DNA from: JBBQRS01 sp038214535
GTDB taxonomy: Bacteria; Chloroflexota; Anaerolineae; CG2-30-64-16
Assembly (NCBI GenBank): GCA_038214535.1
Contig: JBBQRS010000009.1
Span: 1 to 64,000 of the forward strand
Length of the DNA: 64,000 nt
Reading direction: 5' to 3'
Both the position numbers and the translations under genes were made by a program. How positions within the stretch are numbered: position 1 is the first letter of the stretch; every line of letters begins with the position of its first letter. Below, in pieces: positions 35,273-42,741 of this stretch. Below the pieces are notes generated by a model. That model was not told the origin of the DNA, did no database searches, and was given only the letters and a program-made list of their open reading frames with translations.

Positions 35273-36085
35273 CTATTGCGCCGGAACCGGGCGGGCGATG
35301 ACCACGAGACGATGTGTATTGTTCCACGGCGGCCAGCAGGTGATGATCGTCACCCGCTCGTCATCCGTCGGATTCATGAAACGCGCGTTCGCCATCCGTT
35401 GTTCGGCGGACACACCCGTATCGCGCAGCCGATAGAACTCCTCGATCTGATAATCTACTTCCTGGCCGTCCGCGCCGAAAAGTTGCACAGTGCGACCATT
35501 CAAGACGTCGGAGCGATCCGTGAATTTGTCCACGGCGACCCGCGTGTCGTTGTTCCACGACTTGCTGATGGACTCGAACACCTTGCTGTAGATGTTGTTG
35601 TGGCCGGAGATCACTAGGTTGCCCTGCTCACCCAGCGACGCGCTGTTGATGTGATGGCCGGCCTCGATCTTCGGGATCACCCATTCCGAAACCGGACCGT
35701 TGGCCGTATCCACCACGCGCCAACTCATCGGGATCACTGGCGTATCAATCTTCAGGTCGGGGATGACCAGCCGCACGGGGGGCTGAAGAACCACCGGCGC
35801 GGACGTTGCGGTCGGCTCGACCGTCGGTTCTACCGGCTCAGCCGTGGCCGTAGGCGCTTCCGCGAGGGCGGCCTCTGTAGGCACGGGTGAAGGTTCGGGC
35901 GCGACCGTCGAGGTCGGGGGCGGCGTGCGCGAAGGCACGACGACCACTGCGGTGGGATCGCTGGCGGCTTGCGCGGCAGCCGCGTCGGGCGGCGTCCCGG
36001 TCTGGCAGCCGGCGATCAGCAGCGCGCTGACCAGCATCGCAGCCGCCCATTGAGTGATACGAAGATTGACGTGAGAACGCAACAT
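35273..36085 (-). CDS. Lipoprotein sortase
   Basis: 270 residues. The lipoprotein signal has lipobox LIAGC (Cys27), then a Pro/Thr/Ala-rich spacer to about 103, then a sortase beta barrel. The catalytic triad is His162 (ISGHNN), Cys250 (IITCWPP) and Arg259 (HRLVVIARP), all present. Sortases join surface proteins to an acceptor by cleaving a C-terminal sorting motif. Lipid anchoring instead of a transmembrane helix is unusual. No LPxTG-type substrate was found in the window, so its targets are open. It is transcribed divergently from lexA. Confidence 0.88.
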   Translation of the reverse strand: MLRSHVNLRITQWAAAMLVSALLIAGCQTGTPPDAAAAQAASDPTAVVVVPSRTPPPTSTVAPEPSPVPTEAALAEAPTATAEPVEPTVEPTATSAPVVLQPPVRLVIPDLKIDTPVIPMSWRVVDTANGPVSEWVIPKIEAGHHINSASLGEQGNLVISGHNNIYSKVFESISKSWNNDTRVAVDKFTDRSDVLNGRTVQLFGADGQEVDYQIEEFYRLRDTGVSAEQRMANARFMNPTDDERVTIITCWPPWNNTHRLVVIARPVPAQ

Positions 36086-36156
36086 AGAAATATCCTTGGA
36101 AGTGCGATGAAAGGGGCGCGACCCGGCGCTTTAGCATTGCGCGCCCGCCAGCAACG

Positions 36157-36184
36157 AGTATAGCACCAACGCGGCATTCCCGCA
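36157..36184 (-). promoter_or_regulatory. Promoter of the sortase gene
   Basis: On the minus strand TTGCGG (36184-36179), a 16-nt spacer and TATACT (36162-36157). The transcript would carry a roughly 65-nt leader with a GGGCGCG/CGCGCCC stem between 36114 and 36146. Confidence 0.5.
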
Positions 36185-36200
36185 ATATCGAAATTGGTAC

Positions 36201-36229
36201 TTGACATCGAACACCCGTTCTGATATGAT
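36201..36229 (+). promoter_or_regulatory. lexA promoter
   Basis: A perfect -35 TTGACA (36201-36206), 17-nt spacer and TATGAT (36224-36229). Two LexA-type boxes overlap and follow it. Confidence 0.85.
36208..36221 (+). promoter_or_regulatory. LexA (SOS) box 1
   Basis: CGAACACCCGTTCT matches the Gram-positive consensus CGAAC-N4-GTTCG at all but the last base. It lies in the spacer between -35 and -10, where bound LexA would block RNA polymerase. Confidence 0.78.
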
Positions 36230-36235
36230 GCATTC

Positions 36236-36249
36236 AGAACATTCGTTCG
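36236..36249 (+). promoter_or_regulatory. LexA (SOS) box 2
   Basis: AGAACATTCGTTCG matches CGAAC-N4-GTTCG except at the first base. It lies just downstream of the -10, 28 nt after box 1. Two boxes around its own promoter are typical of autoregulated lexA. Confidence 0.75.
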
Positions 36250-36287
36250 CGACGCCGACGACACATACCTGCGTCGAGGAGATCAAG

Positions 36288-37004
36288 ATGGCATTTACCC
36301 GCATGACACAAATTAGCGAGCAACTGACCGAAATCGAGGCGCGCGTCCTGTGCTACCTCGAACAGACTCTGCGGCCCGGTTTCTGCCCCAGCCGTGAGGA
36401 ACTCAGCCGCGCCGCCGGGCTGGGCAGCCGCGGCTACCACATCAATCAGGTCTTGAAAAGCCTGGATGAGAAGGAATTCATCGAGCTGACGCCGGGCCGG
36501 TCGCGTTCGATCGCCCTGTTGCGCCGCGCCGATGGCCGACCCTTCAGCTTCAACACCATTTGGGCGCCGGTGGCGGGCATCATCGGGGCGAGCTGGCCCC
36601 GCGACACCGCGACCGAGGATGACAATGTCTTCGCCGATGAGGCCGTGGAGTTGACCCGCAGCCTGGTCGGCGGGCACGAAGATGTCGTCACGCTGCGCGT
36701 ATCGGGCGACTCCATGATCGAGGCCGCCATCAACGACGGCGATCTGGTGGTGATCTCTCCATCGGATGAGATTCGCAACGGCGATCTGGTGGCGGCGAAC
36801 GTCAAAGGCGTGGGCCGCACGTTGAAATACTTCTATCGGCATAACGACAACGTGGAGTTGCGCCCGGCGAATGCGAAGATGAAGCTGGATCCGATGATCT
36901 ATCATCCGAACCTGGTGCGCATCGAGGGCAAGGTACTGCTCGTCATTCGCCAGGTCACGGCTCCGGCAGATGGCCGGGCATCGCTGAATCTGATCGCCGC
37001 GTGA
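36288..37004 (+). CDS. lexA: LexA family SOS repressor with atypical cleavage site
   Basis: 238 residues. An N-terminal winged helix (about 10-75; SREELSRAAGLGSRGYHINQ is the helix-turn-helix) and a C-terminal S24 peptidase domain. The catalytic Ser142 (SGDSM) and Lys180 (TLKYF) are intact. The region corresponding to the AAG cleavage loop reads GIIGASWP, so the scissile pair would be Ala101-Ser102 rather than Ala-Gly. GAGGAG at 36276-36281 decides the ATG at 36288. Two LexA boxes overlap its promoter, which strongly supports the function. It heads an apparent five-gene run of unusual content. Confidence 0.9.
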   Translation: MAFTRMTQISEQLTEIEARVLCYLEQTLRPGFCPSREELSRAAGLGSRGYHINQVLKSLDEKEFIELTPGRSRSIALLRRADGRPFSFNTIWAPVAGIIGASWPRDTATEDDNVFADEAVELTRSLVGGHEDVVTLRVSGDSMIEAAINDGDLVVISPSDEIRNGDLVAANVKGVGRTLKYFYRHNDNVELRPANAKMKLDPMIYHPNLVRIEGKVLLVIRQVTAPADGRASLNLIAA

Positions 37005-37049
37005 GCGCCGCTCCTCCAGGAGCGCCATCCTTCCTGCCGGAGTTTGACC

Positions 37050-38135
37050 ATGGCTCGCAAATACGATATGCAGGCCGCCCGCATCGAATCGGTGCTGGGC
37101 GCGCACAAAGTGCCCGCCCGTGTCTGGCAGGCGACCATTACGCCGCGCTTCGTGCGGTTTGACGTGACGACGGCGATCGGCACGAAAATCAACAAGGTGA
37201 GCAATCTGGCCGAGGAACTGGCGTTCTCGCTGGGCGCGCGCAGCACGCGCGTCTATCGTGAGGGCGGAATGCTGCACGTGGAGGTGCCGCGCGATGCGCC
37301 GCGAACCGTCGAGCTCCTGGAACTGTGCGGCGGGTTAAGCACCGTACCGCCTAACTGCGCCGTGCTCGGCATTGATGAGGGGGGGCTCCCTTTGCTGCTC
37401 AGGCTCGATAGCCCGGACGTGGCGCACGTCCTTCTGGCCGGCACGACGGGCAGCGGCAAGACGGCGCTCTTGCGCACGTTGCTGGTTTCGCTGGCAATGC
37501 ACAACCATCCCGGTCGCCTCCAGGTCGTCCTGATTGATCCCAAGGCGCGGGGGCTGACGGCGCTCTCTGCGTTGCCGCACGTCTGGCGAGGGCAGGGCGT
37601 CGTCCACGATGTGGCGGAGGCGGGCGAAGTGCTGGATGTCCTCGTCGCCGAGATGAGCCGGCGCGATGTGGCCCGCGTGTCGCTGCCGCGGCTGGTGGTG
37701 GCGATTGACGAACTCGCGGATCTCCTCGTGACCGGGGGCAAGTCGTTGGCCGATGCCGTGACGCGGCTGACCCAACGTGGCCGTGAGGCGGGTATCCACG
37801 TGGTGGCTGCCACGCAGCGGCCTTCGTCGGCCCTCGTCGGCGGCATGATGAAGGCGAACTTCCCGGTGCGGCTGGTGGGCAGCGTCGCCAGCCCCGAAGA
37901 TGCAAAGGTCGCATCGGGGCTGGCCGGCACGGAAGCGGAACGGCTTCTGGGCCGCGGCGATTTTCTGCTGGTCGCCAAGGGGCAGACCATCCGGTTTCAG
38001 GCCGCCTATGCGGCCACCCCTGAACTGGAGGGCATTCTGAATCGCATCCGGGCCGGGGGGCGTAAGCGACGGTCGTGGCGGCCTGAATCCGAGAGCCGCG
38101 GCGTGCGGCGGCTGGCGGCAGGTAGACCGTCATGA
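37050..38135 (+). CDS. Soluble FtsK/SpoIIIE-like DNA translocase ATPase
   Basis: 361 residues starting at ATG 37050 with GGAG 7 nt upstream. Residues 1-100 resemble the FtsK alpha domain (compare INKVSNLAEELAFSLGARST with the equivalent part of the full FtsK here). The RecA-like motor follows with Walker A GTTGSGKT (131-138), Walker B IDELADL (219-225) and ATQRPSSALVGGMMKANFPV. It lacks the membrane anchor and the gamma DNA-reading domain. It may pump or remodel DNA, perhaps hexameric and recruited by a partner. It lies 45 nt after lexA and overlaps the next gene by 4 nt, so SOS control is likely. Conjugative coupling proteins are an alternative, but no relaxase is present. Confidence 0.83.
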   Translation: MARKYDMQAARIESVLGAHKVPARVWQATITPRFVRFDVTTAIGTKINKVSNLAEELAFSLGARSTRVYREGGMLHVEVPRDAPRTVELLELCGGLSTVPPNCAVLGIDEGGLPLLLRLDSPDVAHVLLAGTTGSGKTALLRTLLVSLAMHNHPGRLQVVLIDPKARGLTALSALPHVWRGQGVVHDVAEAGEVLDVLVAEMSRRDVARVSLPRLVVAIDELADLLVTGGKSLADAVTRLTQRGREAGIHVVAATQRPSSALVGGMMKANFPVRLVGSVASPEDAKVASGLAGTEAERLLGRGDFLLVAKGQTIRFQAAYAATPELEGILNRIRAGGRKRRSWRPESESRGVRRLAAGRPS

Positions 38136-38500
38136 AGAAGATCATCATCCCCGTCATGCTGGGTTTTGGCGTGGCAATGGCGCTGATCATCGGCCAGCGG
38201 ATGAGCACCGACGCGATGGCCGTCGTGATCGGGGTCGTCGTCGGGGTGGCGTCGAGCGTGCCGACGAGCATCCTGTTGATGGCGCTGTTGCGGCGTGAGC
38301 GCGCCGGCATGACGAGTTGGCGACAGGAAGCGCCGCCTCCGCCACAAATCCAGACGCCGAATTTCATCGTCCTGAACCCATCTGATCTGGTGAATGGACG
38401 GACCTCGCAGATGCAGGTTCCCATGCCGCCGCCCAACTATGGGATGGATGGCGGCCTACGCCGGCTGCGCGTCGTCGGCGACGAGGACGAGTGGAGCTAA
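38132..38500 (+). CDS. Small two-helix membrane protein, unknown
   Basis: 122 residues. Two transmembrane helices (about 4-20 and 28-50) are followed by a Pro/Gln-rich cytoplasmic tail with an acidic C-terminus (GDEDEWS). The ATG overlaps the stop of the FtsK-like gene (ATGA), so both products are made in coupled fashion. It could be the membrane anchor that the soluble FtsK-like ATPase lacks; this is inferred from position only. No family recognised. Confidence 0.7.
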   Translation: MKKIIIPVMLGFGVAMALIIGQRMSTDAMAVVIGVVVGVASSVPTSILLMALLRRERAGMTSWRQEAPPPPQIQTPNFIVLNPSDLVNGRTSQMQVPMPPPNYGMDGGLRRLRVVGDEDEWS

Positions 38501-38502
38501 CC

Positions 38503-38529
38503 ACGCCCCCAAGAGGGCGTTTGATTTCT
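38503..38529 (+). terminator. Weak terminator-like hairpin
   Basis: ACGCCC (38503-38508) pairs with GGGCGT (38515-38520), loop of 6, followed by TTGATTTCT. It lies between two genes of the lexA run and may give partial termination. Confidence 0.4.
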
Positions 38530-38540
38530 AAGGAGTCCTC

Positions 38541-38897
38541 ATGCTAAACAAAGACACGAATCCGGTGCAGATCTCGGTCCGCCCCGATGGGTTCACGCCG
38601 CAAGCATTTCGATGGGAAGACAGACTGGTGCGGGTGCTGGCGGTGGAGCGCATCCGCACTTTCGGCACGGAGCGGCGTTACCGCGTGGTCACTGCCGAGG
38701 GTCGCTTCGAACTGAGTTACTATGCCGATGCCGGACTGTGGTATGTGCGGTGCAGCCCGACGCGGCTGGGGCGCGCCCTGTGCCGGTGGGAGGCCACGCC
38801 ACGCTACGCCTTGCCGATGTGGCGGCGACGCGCGCATCGCCGACCGGCAGGAAGGATCAAGGGGGCGCGAAATGCAGATGGGCTTGCTCTGGTTTGA
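38541..38897 (+). CDS. Small DUF6504-like protein
   Basis: 118 residues with a compact beta-rich core: FRWEDRLVRVLAVERIRTFG, then YRVVTAEGRFELSYYADAGL and WYVRC. The pattern F-x-W-x-x-R-x-x-x-V with a later Y-R-V-x-T-x-x-G-x-x-E-L resembles DUF6504. The C-terminus is Arg-rich. A good AAGGAG site (38530-38535) precedes the ATG. Position in the lexA run suggests a role in DNA damage response or tolerance, but the biochemical function is unknown. Confidence 0.6.
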   Translation: MLNKDTNPVQISVRPDGFTPQAFRWEDRLVRVLAVERIRTFGTERRYRVVTAEGRFELSYYADAGLWYVRCSPTRLGRALCRWEATPRYALPMWRRRAHRRPAGRIKGARNADGLALV

Positions 38898-39135
38898 CAG
38901 CGACCCCGGTCGCGATGTGATCGCCAAGGCGCGGGATGCGGCGCGACGTTACCGCGAGAAATTCGGCGCACTGCCCGATACCTGTTATGTCAATATTGAT
39001 GCGCTGACCGGGGCACAGTTCATCGAGTTAGAGGGGGCCGGAGGGCCGACGTTGCGCGTGGTTCCGGCGGACAACATCCTGGCGCATCACTTCTGGGTGG
39101 GGGTCGAGGAACGGCGGGAGCCCAGCGCGGCGTAG
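38872..39135 (+). CDS. Small hypothetical protein, last gene of the lexA run
   Basis: 87 residues starting at ATG 38872 after GGGGG (38861-38865); a second in-frame ATG follows two codons later. It overlaps the previous gene by 26 nt in another frame. Visible features: LLWFDSDPGRDVIAKARDAA, an alpha-helical stretch, and LRVVPADNILAHHFWVGVE. No family recognised. It ends 11 nt from the convergent holA stop. Confidence 0.6.
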   Translation: MQMGLLWFDSDPGRDVIAKARDAARRYREKFGALPDTCYVNIDALTGAQFIELEGAGGPTLRVVPADNILAHHFWVGVEERREPSAA

Positions 39136-39146
39136 AGTCGGACGCG

Positions 39147-40190
39147 TCAGGCGAGGGCGAGTTGGGCCAGCAGCACGTCCATCGCCTCGCGGTCCGTCAT
39201 CTTGCCGGTCTTGATCGCCTCGTCGGCGGCCAGCACGTGTTCCAGCGCGCGCTGGAGGCCGGCAAAGGTGTGACGTGCGGCCTGGTTCAGTAGTTTGTTA
39301 GCCGTCCAGTCGGGAATCCCCAGCGCCTGCCCCACTTCCTGCGGGCGAGCCGCCCTGGCCTGCATCGCCTTCGCCTGAAGCAACAGCCGAAACTGCCGCG
39401 CGATCATCGTCAGGATGATAAGCGGTTGTTCGCCGTCAATATCGAGCATATGGCGCATCAGGCTTGCGGCGCGGCGCGTATCGCCCATTCCCAGCGAATC
39501 CACCAGGTCGAAAATGTTGGCGGCGCGGGTGGCGGCGACGAGCAGGCGCACGTCGGCGCGGGTGACCGTTCTTCCGGCGGCGTAATCGGTCAGCTTGATC
39601 AACTCCTGGTCGAGTTGACGCAGGTCGTCGCCCACGAATTCGGCCAGATCGTTGACGGCTTCACCGGCCAGTTTCAGCGTGTGCTGCGCCGCGCGCGCGC
39701 GAATCCAGCCGGTCAGGTCGTTGCGCCCCGGTTTCTGACACAACACGATGCGAGCCTGGTTGGATCGTTGCAGCTCCATGAGCCGGCGCAGCAGCGGCCC
39801 GCTGCCTACGGCGTCCTCCTCGATCAACACCAACTCGGTCGTCTCAGGGATCTGCTCGATGTATTCGATGAAGCGGCGCGCCTCGACGGCGGCGGAATCG
39901 GTAGAACCTGTGTCCTCTGCGTCTGTCTGATCCTCTCGCTTCGAGCCGCCCCGTGACTTGCGTGACCCCGCAAGCCGGCGCACCAACCCCTCGATGATGA
40001 CCAGGCGATGCTCCGCCAAAAAGGGCAGGGTCTCGCAGACGTTCTCGATCTCGGCCAGGGTGGCCTTGCGCCCGTCAATCACGTGGGTATTGACTTCCAG
40101 AAAAGCGGGGTCGTCGCCCAGCCCGGCGCGCAGGCTCGCCAGCGCCTCGGTGCGCAACAACTCCGCCGGCCCGTGAATCAACGTAATCAC
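39147..40190 (-). CDS. holA: DNA polymerase III subunit delta
   Basis: 347 residues of normal HolA length. It opens ITLIHGPAELLRTEALASL, the degenerate P-loop region of delta subunits, followed by ETLPFLAEHRLVIIEGL, FVGDDLRQLDQELIKLTDYA and the clamp-loader C-terminal helices. Delta opens the sliding clamp within the clamp loader. It starts with GTG behind GAGGTGG. A charged insert (SRKSRGGSKREDQTDAEDTG) lies near residues 75-95 and is longer than usual. The DUF6391 gene precedes it by 22 nt. Confidence 0.93.
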   Translation of the reverse strand: MITLIHGPAELLRTEALASLRAGLGDDPAFLEVNTHVIDGRKATLAEIENVCETLPFLAEHRLVIIEGLVRRLAGSRKSRGGSKREDQTDAEDTGSTDSAAVEARRFIEYIEQIPETTELVLIEEDAVGSGPLLRRLMELQRSNQARIVLCQKPGRNDLTGWIRARAAQHTLKLAGEAVNDLAEFVGDDLRQLDQELIKLTDYAAGRTVTRADVRLLVAATRAANIFDLVDSLGMGDTRRAASLMRHMLDIDGEQPLIILTMIARQFRLLLQAKAMQARAARPQEVGQALGIPDWTANKLLNQAARHTFAGLQRALEHVLAADEAIKTGKMTDREAMDVLLAQLALA

Positions 40191-40212
40191 CGAACCACCT
40201 CAATAAACGCCA

Positions 40213-40704
40213 TCAAGCTGAAATGACCACGCGGTGGCAAACGAGCGGGCCGGTGTCGCAGCGCTTCACGTCAACGACGCGCAAGCCGCCGACCTGTGGC
40301 GAGGTGGTCACCTTCGCCTGCGCCAGCCGCCCCAGCGGCGGGGCCACCATCAGCGCGGCGGTCGCCGCCAGCACTGCGCCGGGGGCGCGATCCCACAGCG
40401 AACGTTTGCTATCTCCGGCGGTAAGCAAGACGGCCAGGCCGCTCAACACAGCCGCCGTCACGAGGTTGGTGCCGCAATTCGGGTGAACGGCCAACCGCGC
40501 CTCGCCGGCCTCCAACCGCGCCAGGGCCTCTTCAGCGGCGGCGCGCAGCTCCATCGTCGCCACGTCGCCGTAAACGACGAATCCTCTGGAGTCGCTGCGC
40601 GCAAATAGCTGAACCTGCGGCGCATACCGGCTCAACAGGGTCAGGGTCGCATGTTCGATGCCATGATGCTGGCGCACGGCTTGTACCCAGGAACGTTGCG
40701 TCAT
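40213..40704 (-). CDS. DUF6391-like membrane protein
   Basis: 163 residues. The N-terminal segment RQHHGIEHATLTLLSRYAP and the later VHPNCGTNLVTAAVLSGLA match what I know of DUF6391 proteins of cyanobacteria and Chloroflexota. One or two transmembrane helices lie around 93-135. GIEHAT and HPNCGTN histidines and cysteine could bind metal. GGGAGG precedes the start. The function is unknown; it is probably cotranscribed with holA. Confidence 0.7.
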   Translation of the reverse strand: MTQRSWVQAVRQHHGIEHATLTLLSRYAPQVQLFARSDSRGFVVYGDVATMELRAAAEEALARLEAGEARLAVHPNCGTNLVTAAVLSGLAVLLTAGDSKRSLWDRAPGAVLAATAALMVAPPLGRLAQAKVTTSPQVGGLRVVDVKRCDTGPLVCHRVVISA

Positions 40705-40766
40705 CGTTTAGGCCTCCCATATCCGCGGCGACGCCCACGAGGGGCTAAACTACCGGTGTCAATTTC

Positions 40767-41735
40767 TTAAGATTCTTCTGTGGGCGGCTTGCTCAACCAA
40801 TCGCGCACCACATAGATCGGTTTATCCTGCGCCTCGTAATAGGTCCGCATCACCATTTCAGCCAACAGCCCCATGCTCAACATCTGAACCCCCACGATCA
40901 CCAGCAAGATGGCGAGCATCAAGAGTGGGCGGTTGCCGATGTCCTGGCCCAGCACAAACTTGACGAAGGTGAGAAAGATACCGATGAGGATGCCCAGGCC
41001 GCCCATAATCAGCCCCAACCGGCCAAACACGTGGATGGGCCGGGTCGCATAGCCCAGCAGGAAGCGCACGGAGATCAAGTCCAGCATCACGCGGAAGGTG
41101 CGGCCGATGCCGTATTTGCTCGCCCCGAACTTGCGGGCGCGGTCGTTCACCGGCACCTCGGCTACCTCGACGCCCATCCAGCTTGCCAGCGCCGGGATGA
41201 ACCGGTGCAACTCGCCGTACAGGTTGACGTTCTTTACGACTTCGCTCCGATAAGCCTTGAGCGAGCAGCCGTAATCGTGGAGTGAGACGCCGGTCGCGCC
41301 GGAGATCATCCGGTTTGCCATCATCGAGGGCAGACGCCGGCTGAGGAACGGCTCCTTGCGATCTACCCGCCAGCCGCTGACGATATCGTATCCCCCTTCC
41401 TCCATCTTGGCGATCAACTTGGGGATGTCTTGCGGGTCGTTTTGCAGGTCAGCGTCGCTGGTGATCACGATGTCGCCCTGCGCGGCGGCAAACCCGGCGG
41501 CGAACCCGGCAGTCTGGCCGAAGTTGCGCCGGAAGCGGATGATCTGCCAGCGCGGGTCGCGCGCGTTGATCTCACGCAACCGGTCGAAGCTGCCATCCTT
41601 GCTGCCGTCATCCACTACCACGACCTCGTAAGGCCGCCCGGTGGCTTCCAGCGCGGCAGTCAGTTCGTCGTAGAGCGCCGGAATGCTCTCGACTTCATTG
41701 TATAACGGAATAACGACGGAGATTTCAGGGTCCAT
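40767..41735 (-). CDS. Family 2 glycosyltransferase, polyprenyl-phosphate type
   Basis: 322 residues starting at ATG 41735, overlapping the flippase-like gene by 11 nt. The GT-A domain has VVIPLYNEVESIP, VVVDDGSKDGS and the metal site TSDADLQNDP. Two C-terminal transmembrane helices lie at about 235-290. The architecture is that of dolichyl-phosphate mannose synthase/GtrB-like enzymes that charge undecaprenyl phosphate with a sugar at the inner membrane face. It could feed the GT-C enzymes encoded at 8765 and 31807; the neighbouring flippase-like protein would fit moving the product across the membrane. Confidence 0.9.
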   Translation of the reverse strand: MDPEISVVIPLYNEVESIPALYDELTAALEATGRPYEVVVVDDGSKDGSFDRLREINARDPRWQIIRFRRNFGQTAGFAAGFAAAQGDIVITSDADLQNDPQDIPKLIAKMEEGGYDIVSGWRVDRKEPFLSRRLPSMMANRMISGATGVSLHDYGCSLKAYRSEVVKNVNLYGELHRFIPALASWMGVEVAEVPVNDRARKFGASKYGIGRTFRVMLDLISVRFLLGYATRPIHVFGRLGLIMGGLGILIGIFLTFVKFVLGQDIGNRPLLMLAILLVIVGVQMLSMGLLAEMVMRTYYEAQDKPIYVVRDWLSKPPTEES

Positions 41736-42732
41736 GTGCTTCTTCGCATCCGTGATGGGCGGCCGGCGCATCGGAACCGCCGGTCGCCGGTTTGACTCGC
41801 GTGCGGCGAATCCCGCCGAAAAGGTAGATGATGCCGCCGAGCAGCCCGGTGGCGAGCGTGATGATATAGACGCCGAGCGACAGCGCGACCGCTTGCGCCT
41901 GGGGCACGCCGACCGAATCAAACAGCCCGGCGTAGGTCAGCTCGCGCACGCCAAGGCCGCCGAACGCGGGCAAGAGCAGGGTGACGGCGGTCAGCGGCAC
42001 GAACACAAAATACGCGATCGGCGGCGCTTCGATGTGCAGGCCGCGCGCAATTGCCATGTTCCAGCCGACCTGCAAAAAGTTGAAGAGCAGCGAGATCACC
42101 AGCGCCTTGCCAAGCGTGCGCCGGTCATACGGGCGCACCGCGGCGGAGAACGACGGGATGCGCAGGGTCGAAACCGTCTTGCCCACCAGGCCGGGGCGCG
42201 TCGCCAGTTCATCCCACCAGGGCATTGCCAGCGCGACCGCGGCGATCAGCCCGGCCACAAAGAGCGCCGCCGTGAACCAAAGCACCGCGGCCGGCGCAAC
42301 GCCCGGCACAAGCAACCCCCCGATGACCCCCATCGCCAGCAATACCATCAGCCCCAGATAGCGATCCACCAGCACGCTGTTGACCGCCACGTCGAGGCGC
42401 TGCGTGTCCTGCGCCAATTCGGCGACTCGCACGGCGTCGCCGCCGAAGCCGGTGGGCAGCACCATGTTGAAGAAGCTGCCGACGAAGTACCAGGCGCTCA
42501 GTTCGGCCAGCGAGCGCGGCATGTCCAGCGCATCCAGCAGGGTCTGCCAGCGCGCGGCCCGCACCACTACACCGAGGACGAACATGCCCCACGCCAGCGC
42601 CAGCCAGCCCGGCTCGATGCGTCGGAGGGCCTCGGTCACTTCGGTCCAGTGAACCTGCCGCAGGATAATGGTCAACAGCGCGACGCTGATGACCACCTGA
42701 AGCGCGCCGCGGAGGCGCTTGCGGGTAATCAT
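41725..42732 (-). CDS. Flippase-like membrane protein (LPG synthase TM / YbhN family), paralog 2
   Basis: 335 residues, about 8 helices. Family markers are RAARWQTLLDAL, VLPTGFGGDAVRVAELAQD and DRYLGLMVLLAMG. It is similar in length and motif order to the protein at 34220-35257 but clearly diverged. It lies 9 nt after mutS2 and overlaps the GT2 gene by 11 nt. A polyprenyl-sugar flippase role with the GT2 is inferred from this coupling. Confidence 0.85.
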   Translation of the reverse strand: MITRKRLRGALQVVISVALLTIILRQVHWTEVTEALRRIEPGWLALAWGMFVLGVVVRAARWQTLLDALDMPRSLAELSAWYFVGSFFNMVLPTGFGGDAVRVAELAQDTQRLDVAVNSVLVDRYLGLMVLLAMGVIGGLLVPGVAPAAVLWFTAALFVAGLIAAVALAMPWWDELATRPGLVGKTVSTLRIPSFSAAVRPYDRRTLGKALVISLLFNFLQVGWNMAIARGLHIEAPPIAYFVFVPLTAVTLLLPAFGGLGVRELTYAGLFDSVGVPQAQAVALSLGVYIITLATGLLGGIIYLFGGIRRTRVKPATGGSDAPAAHHGCEEAHGP

Positions 42733-42741
42733 GGATGTGAG

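Noticed and set aside
37050..38135. FtsK-like ATPase as evidence of an integrative conjugative element
   Set aside because: No relaxase, integrase, attachment repeats or mating-pair genes are seen, and the flanking tRNA is far away; SOS context fits better.
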